Under the pieces are notes generated by a model. That model did not search any database. It was not told the origin of the DNA and was given only the letters and a program-made list of their open reading frames with translations. A stretch of 64,000 bases of DNA from Odoribacter sp. Z80 (lineage in GTDB: Bacteria > Bacteroidota > Bacteroidia > Bacteroidales > Marinifilaceae). Numbering within the stretch: the stretch's first letter is position 1; every line of letters starts with the position of its first letter. The translations under genes were made by a program, and so were the position numbers. The DNA is taken from assembly GCF_009935865.1 (NCBI RefSeq), contig NZ_QWEL01000001.1, positions 124,001 to 188,000 on the forward strand, given 5' to 3'. Of the stretch, positions 9,209-17,810 are shown piece after piece.

Positions 9209-10552
9209 TCAGAAAGATAATGTGAAAGTTGTTTCCTGGTGGGGAACGGACGAGACTTTGATGTTTCCGTTGTGGGCACGCATAATTTGGCGTGCGATAC
9301 TGAGTCCTATGCCGGAACCTTCGTTTTTGGTGGTAAAGAAAGGAACGAATATTTCATTGATAATTTCGGCAGGAATACCCGGACCGTTGTCGGATATCTT
9401 TACCTGGACACGGTTTGTTAACGGGTCAGTTGTTGCAAGTATGGAAAGGTTGCCCTGGGGTTGTCCTTGCATAGCCTGGATAGCGTTTTTCATCAGGTTA
9501 AGTACGACCTGACCGAATAAATTCGGATCGGCATATATTTTTAAGGAGTGAGGGTGAATCCGGATGTCAATAGTAATCCGATTGAAATTGGGTTCTGTAC
9601 TGCAGAGAATAACCATGCGATGGATAAATTCATTGAAGTCGACAGATTCTTTTACCGGTTCGGGGATTCGCGTGAATTTCCGGTAAGATTCTACAAAGGA
9701 CATCAGGCTTTTGCCGGTTTCACTGATTACTTGTAAACCGTTCAGGGTATTTTGTTTCCTCTGTTCCTGTTCCTCCGGAGTGAGGGAAGAGGATGTTTTA
9801 TGCATATTGTACAGGGTATCACTCAAAGAAGTGATGGGGGCTATGGAATTCATGATTTCGTGAGATAAAATCCGGATAAGCCGGATCCACGAGTCGATTT
9901 CCTTTTCATCCAATTCGTTCTCAATATCATTGATTACTAATAATATATAATTTTCTCCTTTTAATTTTATCTCATTGGCATTGATCAGTAGCTGAATGGT
10001 TCCGCGTTCGTTGGTGTAACTGACCCGGCGGGTTTCGCCGGAGCGAATTTCTTGTATGGTAGTCAGTAGTTGGGTAGAAACTTTGCGAAGCTGATTCAGG
10101 TGGGTGAGAATCTCTAAGTTCAGGAGTTTTAAGGCGAACGGGTTGCTTTGAACAATAAAGCCTTTGGAATTTAAAGTGATTATTCCGGTGTGAATGTTAG
10201 AGAGGATAAGTTCGTAGTATTTTTCGTTTTGCTGGATTTCCAGTTGGGTGTTTTGGATGATGGTTTTGGTCTGATTCAACATTTTATAGAGGAAGCGTTC
10301 GGACGAGCTTCCTTCATTTTCAATGAATCGTATCGTGTAGTCCTTATTCTTCAAGGCATTAAAAAAATAACCGAGTTTGCGGTTAACGGAATGAATGCGC
10401 CAGAATATAAAAGCAATACAGGTAAAAATGCCCAGGACAGAAAGTCCTGTCAATAGATATTCCTTGATTTGAAACAGGTGATATCCGGTCAGGGAAAAAA
10501 GAATGAGGAGAAGAAGAGAAAGCAGAATGTGAAGGGAATACAGGCGTGTCAT
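9209..10552 (-). CDS. NtrB-type sensor histidine kinase
   Basis: Membrane sensor kinase of 447 residues. Two N-terminal helices (about 5-26 and 32-54) leave almost no periplasmic loop, so the signal is probably sensed in the membrane or cytoplasm. A PAS domain follows (about 110-200), then a HisKA H-box LSHEIMNSI with phospho-acceptor His231, and a HATPase domain with the N-box LMKNAIQAM, the G1 box ISDNGPGIP and the FFTTKNEGSGIGLS segment. The organisation is NtrB/ZraS-like, fitting its partner. It is the second gene of an operon, 4 bp after the response-regulator gene, and is convergent with the FtsX permease gene. Confidence 0.93.
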   Translation of the reverse strand: MTRLYSLHILLSLLLLILFSLTGYHLFQIKEYLLTGLSVLGIFTCIAFIFWRIHSVNRKLGYFFNALKNKDYTIRFIENEGSSSERFLYKMLNQTKTIIQNTQLEIQQNEKYYELILSNIHTGIITLNSKGFIVQSNPFALKLLNLEILTHLNQLRKVSTQLLTTIQEIRSGETRRVSYTNERGTIQLLINANEIKLKGENYILLVINDIENELDEKEIDSWIRLIRILSHEIMNSIAPITSLSDTLYNMHKTSSSLTPEEQEQRKQNTLNGLQVISETGKSLMSFVESYRKFTRIPEPVKESVDFNEFIHRMVILCSTEPNFNRITIDIRIHPHSLKIYADPNLFGQVVLNLMKNAIQAMQGQPQGNLSILATTDPLTNRVQVKISDNGPGIPAEIINEIFVPFFTTKNEGSGIGLSIARQIMRAHNGNIKVSSVPHQETTFTLSF

Positions 10553-10556
10553 AAGC

Positions 10557-11927
10557 TTACAATCCGAATTTTTTCATTTTATTGTAGAGGGTTTGCCGTG
10601 TAATTCCCAATTGAGCAGCGATGGCGGAAATGTTTCCCCCGTGTTGTTTTATGGCTTTCTCAATCATATCTTTTTCCATATCCTGTAAAGTCTGGTTTGC
10701 AGAACCGGTAGCCGGAGCGGAGCCGGTAGCTTTGAAAAAAAAGTCTTCCGGTTTTAAGGCTGTTTCATCACAGATAATGACTGCTTTTTCAATGGAATGC
10801 TGAAGTTCGCGGATATTTCCCGGCCAATTATAATTTAATAATCTTTTTTCGGTTTCTCCCTTGAAAAATAACCCGGATTTCTCGTATTTTCTACTGTATT
10901 TTTGAAGGAAGTAATTGGCCAGCAGCAGAATATCGTTGCCCCGTTCCCGTAGGGGGGGGACTTCCAAATGAATGGTGTTAATCCGGTACAACAAATCTTC
11001 CCTGAAAGCATTATTTGCAACCATTTCCAGAAGATTGCTGTTGGTGGCACAGATTAACCGGATGTCCGTTTCAATGGGTTTATTGGAGCCTACACGTGTG
11101 ATTTTCCGGCTTTGGAGGGCGGCCAGTAGTTTGGATTGCAAGGCATAGGATAAGTTGCCGATTTCATCCAGGAACAGCGTACCTTTATTGGCGGCTTCAA
11201 ATTTTCCGGCCCGGTCTTCTTTTGCATCTGTAAAAGCTCCTTTGACATGTCCGAATAACTCACTTTCGAAAAGTGTTTCCGTAACAGCCCCCATATCCAC
11301 AGAAATCATGATCTCGTTTTTTCTTTTCGAACAGGCATGAATTTCTTTGGCAATCATTTCTTTGCCGGTACCGTTTTCGCCGGTAATCAGTATATTGGCA
11401 TCTGTGATGGCTACTTTCCGGATTAAATTATGCAGGTGTTGCATGGACGGAGATTCTCCCCAAATCAATTCCGTGTTGTTGTTGAACTGAGTTTTCAGAA
11501 TCTTTTCTTTTTCTTTTAAGTGTTTTACTTCTGTGCGGGATTTGTTCAGGTGGTAAGCCGACAGCAATGTTGCAACAAGCTTGGCATTGTCCCAGGGTTT
11601 TACGACAAAATCCGTTGCTCCTTCTTTTACCGCTTTTACGGCAAGTTCTATATCCGCATATGCGGTAAACAGAACGACAGGCAATTCTTTTCTGTATTTC
11701 CGTATTTCCCCCAGCCAGAAAATCCCTTCATTTCCTGTGTTAATCCCGGCAGAGAAGTTCATATCCAGTAAAAGTACATCTACGTTTTCAGTTTCCAGGG
11801 TGGAAAGTATATGATTGGGATTGTTTAATGAGATTACTTTTTTAAAAGTTCCCAATAATAACATCTCTAAAGCTGTCAATATTCCTTTATTGTCGTCAAC
11901 GACTAAGATAGTCCCTTCTTTATTCAT
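10557..11927 (-). CDS. Sigma-54-dependent NtrC-family response regulator
   Basis: NtrC/ZraR-type regulator of 456 residues. The receiver domain (about 1-120) has the acidic pair VVDDN, the phospho-acceptor Asp in LLLDMNF and the conserved Lys in VVKPWD. The AAA+ domain has Walker A GENGTGKE, Walker B LFLDEIGN and a sigma-54 contact loop reading GAFTDA instead of canonical GAFTGA. A Fis-type HTH closes the protein ([18 protein letters not shown]). I start at ATG 11927 because a TATATTTG -7 element at 11952-11959 puts the transcript start downstream of the alternative start at 11954. It is the first gene of the regulator-kinase operon. The neighbourhood suggests it controls the surrounding export genes. 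Confidence 0.95.
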   Translation of the reverse strand: MNKEGTILVVDDNKGILTALEMLLLGTFKKVISLNNPNHILSTLETENVDVLLLDMNFSAGINTGNEGIFWLGEIRKYRKELPVVLFTAYADIELAVKAVKEGATDFVVKPWDNAKLVATLLSAYHLNKSRTEVKHLKEKEKILKTQFNNNTELIWGESPSMQHLHNLIRKVAITDANILITGENGTGKEMIAKEIHACSKRKNEIMISVDMGAVTETLFESELFGHVKGAFTDAKEDRAGKFEAANKGTLFLDEIGNLSYALQSKLLAALQSRKITRVGSNKPIETDIRLICATNSNLLEMVANNAFREDLLYRINTIHLEVPPLRERGNDILLLANYFLQKYSRKYEKSGLFFKGETEKRLLNYNWPGNIRELQHSIEKAVIICDETALKPEDFFFKATGSAPATGSANQTLQDMEKDMIEKAIKQHGGNISAIAAQLGITRQTLYNKMKKFGL

Positions 11928-11951
11928 AAAATGACAAAACCTTTTGAATTT

Positions 11952-11959
11952 CAAATATA
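11952..11959 (-). promoter_or_regulatory. -7 promoter element for the regulator/kinase operon
   Basis: TATATTTG on the minus strand is an exact TAnnTTTG match, 25 bp upstream of the chosen start codon. Unlike the export genes, the regulator and kinase therefore appear to use the housekeeping sigma factor. Confidence 0.6.
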
Positions 11960-12050
11960 CGTATTATTGGTATAAATGAAGGTCGTTTGTATTTTTATTT
12001 TGGTATTTATAAATAAACTTTCTGTAAAATATCCGGGTCGGAAGAGAGGA

Positions 12051-12743
12051 TTATGATTTGGTGATTTGTTCATTTTTGGTTTCGGTGAGGATTTGTCCGT
12101 CAAACAGGTTAATCACCCGATGGGCATAAGATGCGTCGTGTTGGGAGTGGGTTACCATGATGATGGTGGTTCCTTCCTGATTGAGTTCGGTAAGCAGGTT
12201 CATGACCTCGCTACCGTTTTTGGAATCCAGATTACCCGTAGGTTCATCGGCCAGGATTAACTTCGGAGCTGCAACGATGGCCCGTGCTATGGCTACTCTC
12301 TGTTGCTGACCTCCGGATAGTTGCTGCGGAAAATGTTTGGCTCGGTGGCTGATGTTCATCCGGTTTAAGATATCGGTAATCAGTTTTTTCTTTTCGGAAG
12401 ATTTCTTTTTCAAGTATACCAAAGGGAGTTCTACATTCTCATAGACATTTAATTCGTCAATCAGATTGAAACTCTGAAATATGAAACCGATGTTTCCTTT
12501 GCGGACTTGGGTGCGTTGTTTTTCTTTCAGATGACCGACTTCCTGGCCGTTGAAATAATAATTTCCTTCACTGGGATTATCCAGTAATCCGATTATATTT
12601 AATAAAGTGGATTTACCGCATCCTGATGGTCCCATAATTGCTACAAATTCTCCTTCTTTTACGTGAAGCGATACCTGATTTAAAGCTGTAGTTTCTACTT
12701 CTTCCGTGCGGAATGTTTTACTGAGATTTTCTATTTTAATCAT
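12051..12743 (-). CDS. ABC exporter ATP-binding protein (MacB/LolD type)
   Basis: Stand-alone ABC ATPase of 230 residues with Walker A GPSGCGKST, signature LSGGQQQRVAIARA, Walker B LILADEPTG and the H-loop in VTHSQHD. This is the LolD/MacB-NBD class that pairs with FtsX-like permeases. I start at ATG 12743 (MIKIENLSKTF), the family N-terminus; the frame is open for 69 further codons upstream, but those cross the predicted promoter. It is the only gene of its unit and is divergent from tolC. The likely permease partner is encoded at 6895-9198. Confidence 0.93.
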   Translation of the reverse strand: MIKIENLSKTFRTEEVETTALNQVSLHVKEGEFVAIMGPSGCGKSTLLNIIGLLDNPSEGNYYFNGQEVGHLKEKQRTQVRKGNIGFIFQSFNLIDELNVYENVELPLVYLKKKSSEKKKLITDILNRMNISHRAKHFPQQLSGGQQQRVAIARAIVAAPKLILADEPTGNLDSKNGSEVMNLLTELNQEGTTIIMVTHSQHDASYAHRVINLFDGQILTETKNEQITKS

Positions 12744-12777
12744 AGCTGATAATGTTAATTGTTTGATTCTTTTTATA

Positions 12778-12792
12778 ACCAATTGTGTGCCA
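12778..12792 (-). promoter_or_regulatory. Candidate sigma-54 -24/-12 promoter for ATPase gene
   Basis: Minus-strand TGGCACACAATTGGT matches TGGCAC-N5-TTGC at the -24 box and has 10 bp between the GG and the -12 G. The predicted start is about 12766. No TAnnTTTG element is seen between it and the start codon. Confidence 0.6.
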
Positions 12793-12847
12793 TATTTTAC
12801 TTTGTATTGATAATGAGAAGTTTGGGCTAATAAATGATTGTATGGAG

Positions 12848-12864
12848 TGGCTAATAAATTGACA
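12848..12864. promoter_or_regulatory. Candidate activator site A, dyad TGGC-N9-GACA
   Basis: One mismatch from the TGTC-N9-GACA dyad seen at 6738 and 12869. It shares the TAATAAATT spacer with site B and lies 21 bp (two helical turns) from it. It is centred about 90 bp from the predicted ATPase start and 111 bp from the predicted tolC start. Confidence 0.6.
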
Positions 12865-12868
12865 GACA

Positions 12869-12885
12869 TGTCTAATAAATTGACA
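12869..12885. promoter_or_regulatory. Candidate activator site B, dyad TGTC-N9-GACA
   Basis: Exact dyad TGTC-TAATAAATT-GACA, centred at 12877. It is 90 bp from the predicted tolC start and 111 bp from the predicted ATPase start, the mirror image of site A. A 10-bp palindrome (AGACATGTCT) joins sites A and B. Confidence 0.65.
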
Positions 12886-12940
12886 GATACAATAGGGGGG
12901 TCTGGTGTTAATGTACTGATAATAAACACATTGTTTGCTT

Positions 12941-12955
12941 TGGCATGCAATTGGT
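12941..12955 (+). promoter_or_regulatory. Candidate sigma-54 -24/-12 promoter for tolC-hlyD
   Basis: TGGCATGCAATTGGT has the -24 GG and a -12 G separated by 10 bp and differs from the minus-strand element at 12778 at only two or three positions. The predicted start is about 12967, 25 bp before the chosen tolC start codon. No housekeeping -7 element is present in this gap. Confidence 0.6.
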
Positions 12956-12991
12956 GTAAAAGGGAAATAAATATTTAAATTAAGTGTGACG

Positions 12992-14332
12992 ATGAAAAGG
13001 TATGTCTTAATCATTTTATTGTTTTGGGTGGGGACGGGAATAGCCCAAACCAAAAAATGGACGTTGGAAGAGTGCATAGATTACGGGGTGGAGCAGAGTT
13101 TGCAAATGCAGCGGCAACGGCTTCAAAATAGAAACGAACAATTGAGTGTCAGGGATGCGGCTTTGAGTTTGATACCTTCTTTGAATACTATTTCTCCTTA
13201 TGCAAATTTTAATTATGGGCGTGGTATAGATCCGGAGACGAACACTTTTACCAATATTGAAAACAAAACGGTCGGAGGATTTAATGTGAATGCCGGCATG
13301 ACTTTGTTTTCCGGATTCAGTGGTATAAACCGGCTCAGGTCGGCAAAAATTTCAAAGTTAAAGGGGCTGAAAGAAACGGAAAATCTGGCGAATGATTTGG
13401 CTATTCAGATTATGAATGCCTTTTTTAATCTGGTGTATGCCGAGGAGAGTATACGGGTGACCGGAGAACAGGTGGATAATTCTTCTTTGCAGTTAAAAAA
13501 AATGCAGCGGGAATATGAATTGGGCCGCCGTCCGAAAAGTGATTTGTTTAATATGCAGGCTCAGCAGGCTTCTAATGAGTATCAGTTGATTGTTTGCCAG
13601 AATAACCGTTCCAACGCATTGATTAATTTAAAATATATCATGAACTATCAGGAAGAGGGGGAACTGGAAGTGGATGTGACTACTCTTTTGAAGATGGTAC
13701 CTGTTTCTGAACTGTCCGATGCGGGAAGCATTTTTGATAAAGCGATGGAAACTTTGCCGGAGGCGATTATTTCCAGGTATAACGTTCGTTTGTACCAGTT
13801 GAATCTGTATGCAACCCGGGCGTCTTTGTATCCTACTGTCAGTATGAACGGTGGTGTCTCATTCGGTTATTACTCCAATCAGTCGGATGGGAGTTTCTGG
13901 TCTCAGGTGAAAGACGAAAACAGGATTGGTAAAAGTTTTGGTTTTACAATGAATATCCCTGTCTTTTCCGGTTTGGGAAGGCGCTCAAATGTCAGCCGGG
14001 CGAAGAATTATTATCAGGATGCCCAAATCGTGTACCGGCAAAAAGAGCAGTCGGTGTATAAGGAAATCCGGCAGGCGTTGCTGGATTTGGAATCCGTAGT
14101 CCAGCAATATAAACTGGCAGAAAAAAAGGAGGAATTCAGTAAACTGTCGTATGAGGCCGGTAAAAAAAGATATGAACAGGGATTGGGAACGATTATAGAT
14201 GTCAATACGACTTCCAATAATTTGTTGCAGGCCAGGTATGATTTGTTGAAAGCCCGGATGAATTACATTACGCAAAAAAGAATGGTTGAGTTTTATAAAG
14301 GCGTACCTTTACAGACGAAAGTGCATGAATAA
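12992..14332 (+). CDS. TolC-family outer membrane efflux channel
   Basis: Outer-membrane factor of the TolC/OEP family, 446 residues. A signal peptide ends near IAQ (about residue 19). Two OEP repeats follow, rich in long amphipathic helices: about 30-210 and 240-440. It forms the outer-membrane duct of tripartite exporters. I use ATG 12992; a GTG two codons earlier is possible but less likely. The gene is divergent from the ATPase gene across the symmetric control region and is followed after 17 bp by the adaptor gene, with which it should be co-transcribed. Confidence 0.93.
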   Translation: MKRYVLIILLFWVGTGIAQTKKWTLEECIDYGVEQSLQMQRQRLQNRNEQLSVRDAALSLIPSLNTISPYANFNYGRGIDPETNTFTNIENKTVGGFNVNAGMTLFSGFSGINRLRSAKISKLKGLKETENLANDLAIQIMNAFFNLVYAEESIRVTGEQVDNSSLQLKKMQREYELGRRPKSDLFNMQAQQASNEYQLIVCQNNRSNALINLKYIMNYQEEGELEVDVTTLLKMVPVSELSDAGSIFDKAMETLPEAIISRYNVRLYQLNLYATRASLYPTVSMNGGVSFGYYSNQSDGSFWSQVKDENRIGKSFGFTMNIPVFSGLGRRSNVSRAKNYYQDAQIVYRQKEQSVYKEIRQALLDLESVVQQYKLAEKKEEFSKLSYEAGKKRYEQGLGTIIDVNTTSNNLLQARYDLLKARMNYITQKRMVEFYKGVPLQTKVHE

Positions 14333-14349
14333 AAAAATAAATAATAGGA

Positions 14350-15603
14350 ATGATGGATAGAATTATCGAACAAAAGAAAGGACTAAAAAAGAAACATATC
14401 CCTTATGGGGTGGGTGGAGCGTTGGTTGTGGTGTTTGTCGGATGGTTGATTTGGGGAAATCATACATCCACTTTGCGTGTAGACCGGAATAAGCTTAGTA
14501 TTGAAGAAGTGAAGCAAGGGATATTTAATGATTATATCCGTTTGGCAGGTAATGTGGAACCCAAAACCTTTGTACAACTGACTTCGCTGGAGACCGGCCG
14601 GGTGGTGGAGAAGGTGATTGAAGAAGGAATTATGGTGAAAAAGGGGCAGGTGATTTTACGGTTGGAGAATCCCGGATTGGAATTGTCGGTGTTGGATAAC
14701 GAATCCCAGCTGGCAGAGAAACAAAATGCTTTGAGAAATCTTTTGTTGCAAAAAGAAAAAGAAAGGTTGACCTTGTTACAGACCCGCTTACAAAATGAAA
14801 TAGATATAGAACGTAAGAAAAGAAGGTTTGAGCAGAACAAGAAATTATTTGAAGAGGATTTAATAGCCAAAGAGGATTATATTACGGCTAAAGAGGATTA
14901 TGAAATGGCAGTGAAGAATAATGAGCTGGTATTGCAAAAGCAGGCTCAGGATTCTGTTTATCAGGGCATAGAAATTGAAAATATGGAGATGGGGTTGCGT
15001 AATATGCAGGCTAACGTAAAGATGGTGAAGGAGCGGTATGAAAACCTGAATGTGAAGGCTCCGATAGACGGACAATTGAGTACGTTGGCGGTAGAGACCG
15101 GGCAACAGGTGCCTCAAGGGACCAACATGGGCATGATTAGCGTGTTGGATGATTATAAAGTGGTTGCCCGGATTGATGAGCATTACATTGACCGTGTAAA
15201 GAGGGATTTATCCGCCACATTGGAGCGTCAGGGAGGAAATTTCCGGTTGAAAGTATCGAAAGTATATCCGGATGTTAAGGGAGGGCAGTTTCGTACGGAC
15301 CTTGTTTTTGAAGGCGAGAAGCCCGAAAACATTCGTACCGGTCAGACTTATCATATTAATTTGCAATTGGGCGAATCGGACAGTTCGTTGTTAGTACCTC
15401 GTGGAGCTTTTTATCAAAGTACCGGCGGACGGTGGATTTTTGTAGTCAGCCCTGACGGTTCGGAAGCTTATCGCCGGCAGATAAAGATCGGGAAGCAGAA
15501 TCCGCAATTTTACCAAATGGTAGAAGGCCTGAAAGAGGGGGAAAAGGTTATTACTTCCGGGTATGAGATGTTCGGGAATAATGAGAGGCTGATTTTAAAA
15601 TAA
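14350..15603 (+). CDS. HlyD/MacA-type periplasmic adaptor
   Basis: Membrane-fusion protein of 417 residues linking the inner-membrane exporter to TolC. One N-terminal transmembrane helix (about 20-38) is followed by a lipoyl half-motif, a long alpha-helical hairpin rich in K, E and Q (about 100-230), a second lipoyl half (NVKAPIDGQL) and beta-barrel/MP domains (about 270-417). The long hairpin is typical of MacA/HlyD-type adaptors of ABC exporters rather than RND ones. It is the second gene of the tolC operon and completes a full set with the FtsX permease and ABC ATPase. Confidence 0.92.
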   Translation: MMDRIIEQKKGLKKKHIPYGVGGALVVVFVGWLIWGNHTSTLRVDRNKLSIEEVKQGIFNDYIRLAGNVEPKTFVQLTSLETGRVVEKVIEEGIMVKKGQVILRLENPGLELSVLDNESQLAEKQNALRNLLLQKEKERLTLLQTRLQNEIDIERKKRRFEQNKKLFEEDLIAKEDYITAKEDYEMAVKNNELVLQKQAQDSVYQGIEIENMEMGLRNMQANVKMVKERYENLNVKAPIDGQLSTLAVETGQQVPQGTNMGMISVLDDYKVVARIDEHYIDRVKRDLSATLERQGGNFRLKVSKVYPDVKGGQFRTDLVFEGEKPENIRTGQTYHINLQLGESDSSLLVPRGAFYQSTGGRWIFVVSPDGSEAYRRQIKIGKQNPQFYQMVEGLKEGEKVITSGYEMFGNNERLILK

Positions 15604-15615
15604 AAGTGATGTTTT

Positions 15616-15646
15616 CCCTGTCGTCCCGAAAACCGGGATGACAGGG
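15616..15646. terminator. Hairpin between convergent hlyD-type and peptidase genes
   Basis: Arms CCCTGTCGTCCCG and CGGGATGACAGGG (one mismatch) around AAAAC, located between two converging genes. Neither strand has an immediate strong T-run, so it is a probable, not certain, bidirectional terminator. Confidence 0.6.
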
Positions 15647-15654
15647 AGAACAGT

Positions 15655-17730
15655 TTATTTCAGCCATTTATCCAGCCATGTTTTGAATGTACGCTGCCAT
15701 AGGATGCCGTCCTGGCAACCGGTTATCCAGTGGCATTCATTAGGGAAATAGAGATATTGGGCAGGAATGCCGCGCATGCGGGCGGCATTGAAAGCTGCCA
15801 TGCCTTGGGAAACATCAATCCGGAAATCTTTTTGCCCGTGGATGACGAGGATGGGGGTGTCCCAGTTGCCGACGAACAGGTCCGGAGAGTGGGCAAAAGT
15901 ACGTTGGGCAATTTTATTGTTTTTTTCCCAGGGTGCTCCTCCCATATCCCAGTTGGCAAACCACATTTCTTCGGTGGTATAATATTGCATTTTCAGGTCA
16001 AAGATTCCGCAATGGGCAATAAAGGCTTTGAACCGTTTGTCATGGTGACCGGCCAGATAGTATACGGAATAACCACCGTAGGAGGCCCCTACGCAGCCTA
16101 AACGTTCTTCGTCGATGTAAGGCTCTTTTTTCGCGTCATCAATAGCCGACAGGTAGTCCTGGATGTTCTGACCGGAGTAGTCACCGCTGATTTGTTCCAG
16201 CCATTCCTGTCCGAAGCCGGGTAAGCCTCGGCGGTTAGGAGCGACAATGATATAACCGTTGGCAGCCAATTGTTGTAAGTTCCAACGGTAACTCCAGAAC
16301 TGACTGACGGTACTTTGCGGTCCTCCTTCGCAATAAAGAATTGCCGGATATTTTTTATTTGCATCGAAATGGGGTGGATAGACCATCCATACCAGCATAT
16401 CCTTGTTGTCTGTCGTTTTTACCCAGCGTTTTTCGACTTTTCCCATAGTCAACTGGTCCAGCAGGGGTTTGTTGACAAACGATAATTCTTGATCCTTGCC
16501 GGTTTGGGGATCCACCTTATAAATTTCTGTCGGTTTACTCATGGATTGTTTGGTGGCAATCAGGGTATTACCGATAGGAAAGACGGAAGTGTAGTTGTGT
16601 ATTCCTTCCGTGTGTTTTGTGATTTTTCCAGTAGGGATTTCCAGGGAATAGATTTCATCAGTAGCGTGCCGGTCCGAAATAAACCAGATGGTGTGATTAT
16701 CTCCCCATTTCAAGCCCTCTGCATTTTGGTCGAAACCTTCGGTAAAATCTTGTTTTTGTCTATTGGTAAGGTCCATCACATACAACCGGACCTTGTCTGC
16801 TTCGTACCCTTCGCGTTCCATACTTTCCCAGGCCATATACTTTCCGTCCGGAGAGATGACCGGATTTTTGTCATATCCCATCATTCCTTCCGTCAGGTTG
16901 TCTGTTTTTCCGCTTTCCGTGTCGTATGCATATAAATCGGTATTGGTGGATTCAGCGTAATCAATTCCTGTTTTTTTGCGGCAGGTATAAATGAGTGTTT
17001 TGCTGTCTTTCGTCCAGGCTAATTGTTCTGTGCCTCCCCAGGGGCGTACCGGCGATTCCCAGTGTTCGTCCTGCATGATGTCCTGGCCCTGGGTAATGGG
17101 GCGGGAAGGATGATAATCCGCAATAAACAGGTGGGTATATCCATCAACCCAGTCGTTCCAATGACGGTAGAACTGGTCGTTGACAATGCGGGCCTGGGCT
17201 TTGGGAAGGTCGGGATGTAGGTCCTGTACCGTAGGTTCCAGTTGTACGTCTTTCAGATAGACAATTTTAGACATATCCGGGGCGTATAAATATCCGTTGA
17301 TACCTCCTTCTATATTGGTCCGTTGCCGGGGATTGCTGCCGTCCGGATTCATTTCCCATAGCTGTCCTTGGGACAAATAGGTGATGTATTTGCCGTCGGG
17401 CGTCCAGTTGGCGTCTGATTCGTTGTTTTCCGTATCGGTCAGGCGTGCGGAGTTACCGTTTTGTAAATCCAACAGATATAAATCGGTATATCCCCGGTCT
17501 TCTTCTTTGTTGAAGTAAGTGACGTCATATACGGCTTTCGTCCCGTCCGGAGAAATGTTTACAGTTCCGATCCGGCCGAATGACCAGAGTATCTCCGGAG
17601 TCATGATGTCTGATGCCAATTTTAAATCGGCCGGGGTTTTATATCCCTTGCCGGCAGGAATTGCCGCATTTTTACTGTCACATGCCATCATAGAGAATGC
17701 AAGTAAGAAAGGTAATAGCGTTTTTTTCAT
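15655..17730 (-). CDS. S9 family dipeptidyl peptidase, DPP5-like
   Basis: Prolyl-oligopeptidase-family serine peptidase of 691 residues. The N-terminal part is a beta-propeller with TolB/WD40-like repeats (about 45-420). The C-terminal hydrolase domain has the triad Ser550 (GASYGGY), Asp635 (GQKDFRID) and His667 (NECHWI). Its sequence around the triad resembles Porphyromonas DPP5, which removes dipeptides in the periplasm for amino-acid nutrition. I start at ATG 17730 because a signal peptide follows; the MMAC stretch could be a loose lipobox. It lies 80 bp after recA on the same strand. Export and periplasmic location are inferred from the signal sequence. Confidence 0.9.
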   Translation of the reverse strand: MKKTLLPFLLAFSMMACDSKNAAIPAGKGYKTPADLKLASDIMTPEILWSFGRIGTVNISPDGTKAVYDVTYFNKEEDRGYTDLYLLDLQNGNSARLTDTENNESDANWTPDGKYITYLSQGQLWEMNPDGSNPRQRTNIEGGINGYLYAPDMSKIVYLKDVQLEPTVQDLHPDLPKAQARIVNDQFYRHWNDWVDGYTHLFIADYHPSRPITQGQDIMQDEHWESPVRPWGGTEQLAWTKDSKTLIYTCRKKTGIDYAESTNTDLYAYDTESGKTDNLTEGMMGYDKNPVISPDGKYMAWESMEREGYEADKVRLYVMDLTNRQKQDFTEGFDQNAEGLKWGDNHTIWFISDRHATDEIYSLEIPTGKITKHTEGIHNYTSVFPIGNTLIATKQSMSKPTEIYKVDPQTGKDQELSFVNKPLLDQLTMGKVEKRWVKTTDNKDMLVWMVYPPHFDANKKYPAILYCEGGPQSTVSQFWSYRWNLQQLAANGYIIVAPNRRGLPGFGQEWLEQISGDYSGQNIQDYLSAIDDAKKEPYIDEERLGCVGASYGGYSVYYLAGHHDKRFKAFIAHCGIFDLKMQYYTTEEMWFANWDMGGAPWEKNNKIAQRTFAHSPDLFVGNWDTPILVIHGQKDFRIDVSQGMAAFNAARMRGIPAQYLYFPNECHWITGCQDGILWQRTFKTWLDKWLK

Positions 17731-17810
17731 AGTATAACTATTTGAAATGCGGGAGGTGGAAATATGAATTTTTTCATTTTCCACCTCTGCATAGCGTATT
17801 TAGCACATGT

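Noticed and set aside
12837-12890. Tandem TAATAAATT copies as a possible CRISPR or satellite array
   Set aside because: Only two good copies and one weak one, 21 bp apart with no unique spacers; the promoter geometry explains them better.
12744-12950. 69-codon N-terminal extension of the ABC ATPase
   Set aside because: It crosses the predicted promoter and dyad sites and has no ABC-family sequence; family proteins begin at MIKIENLSK.
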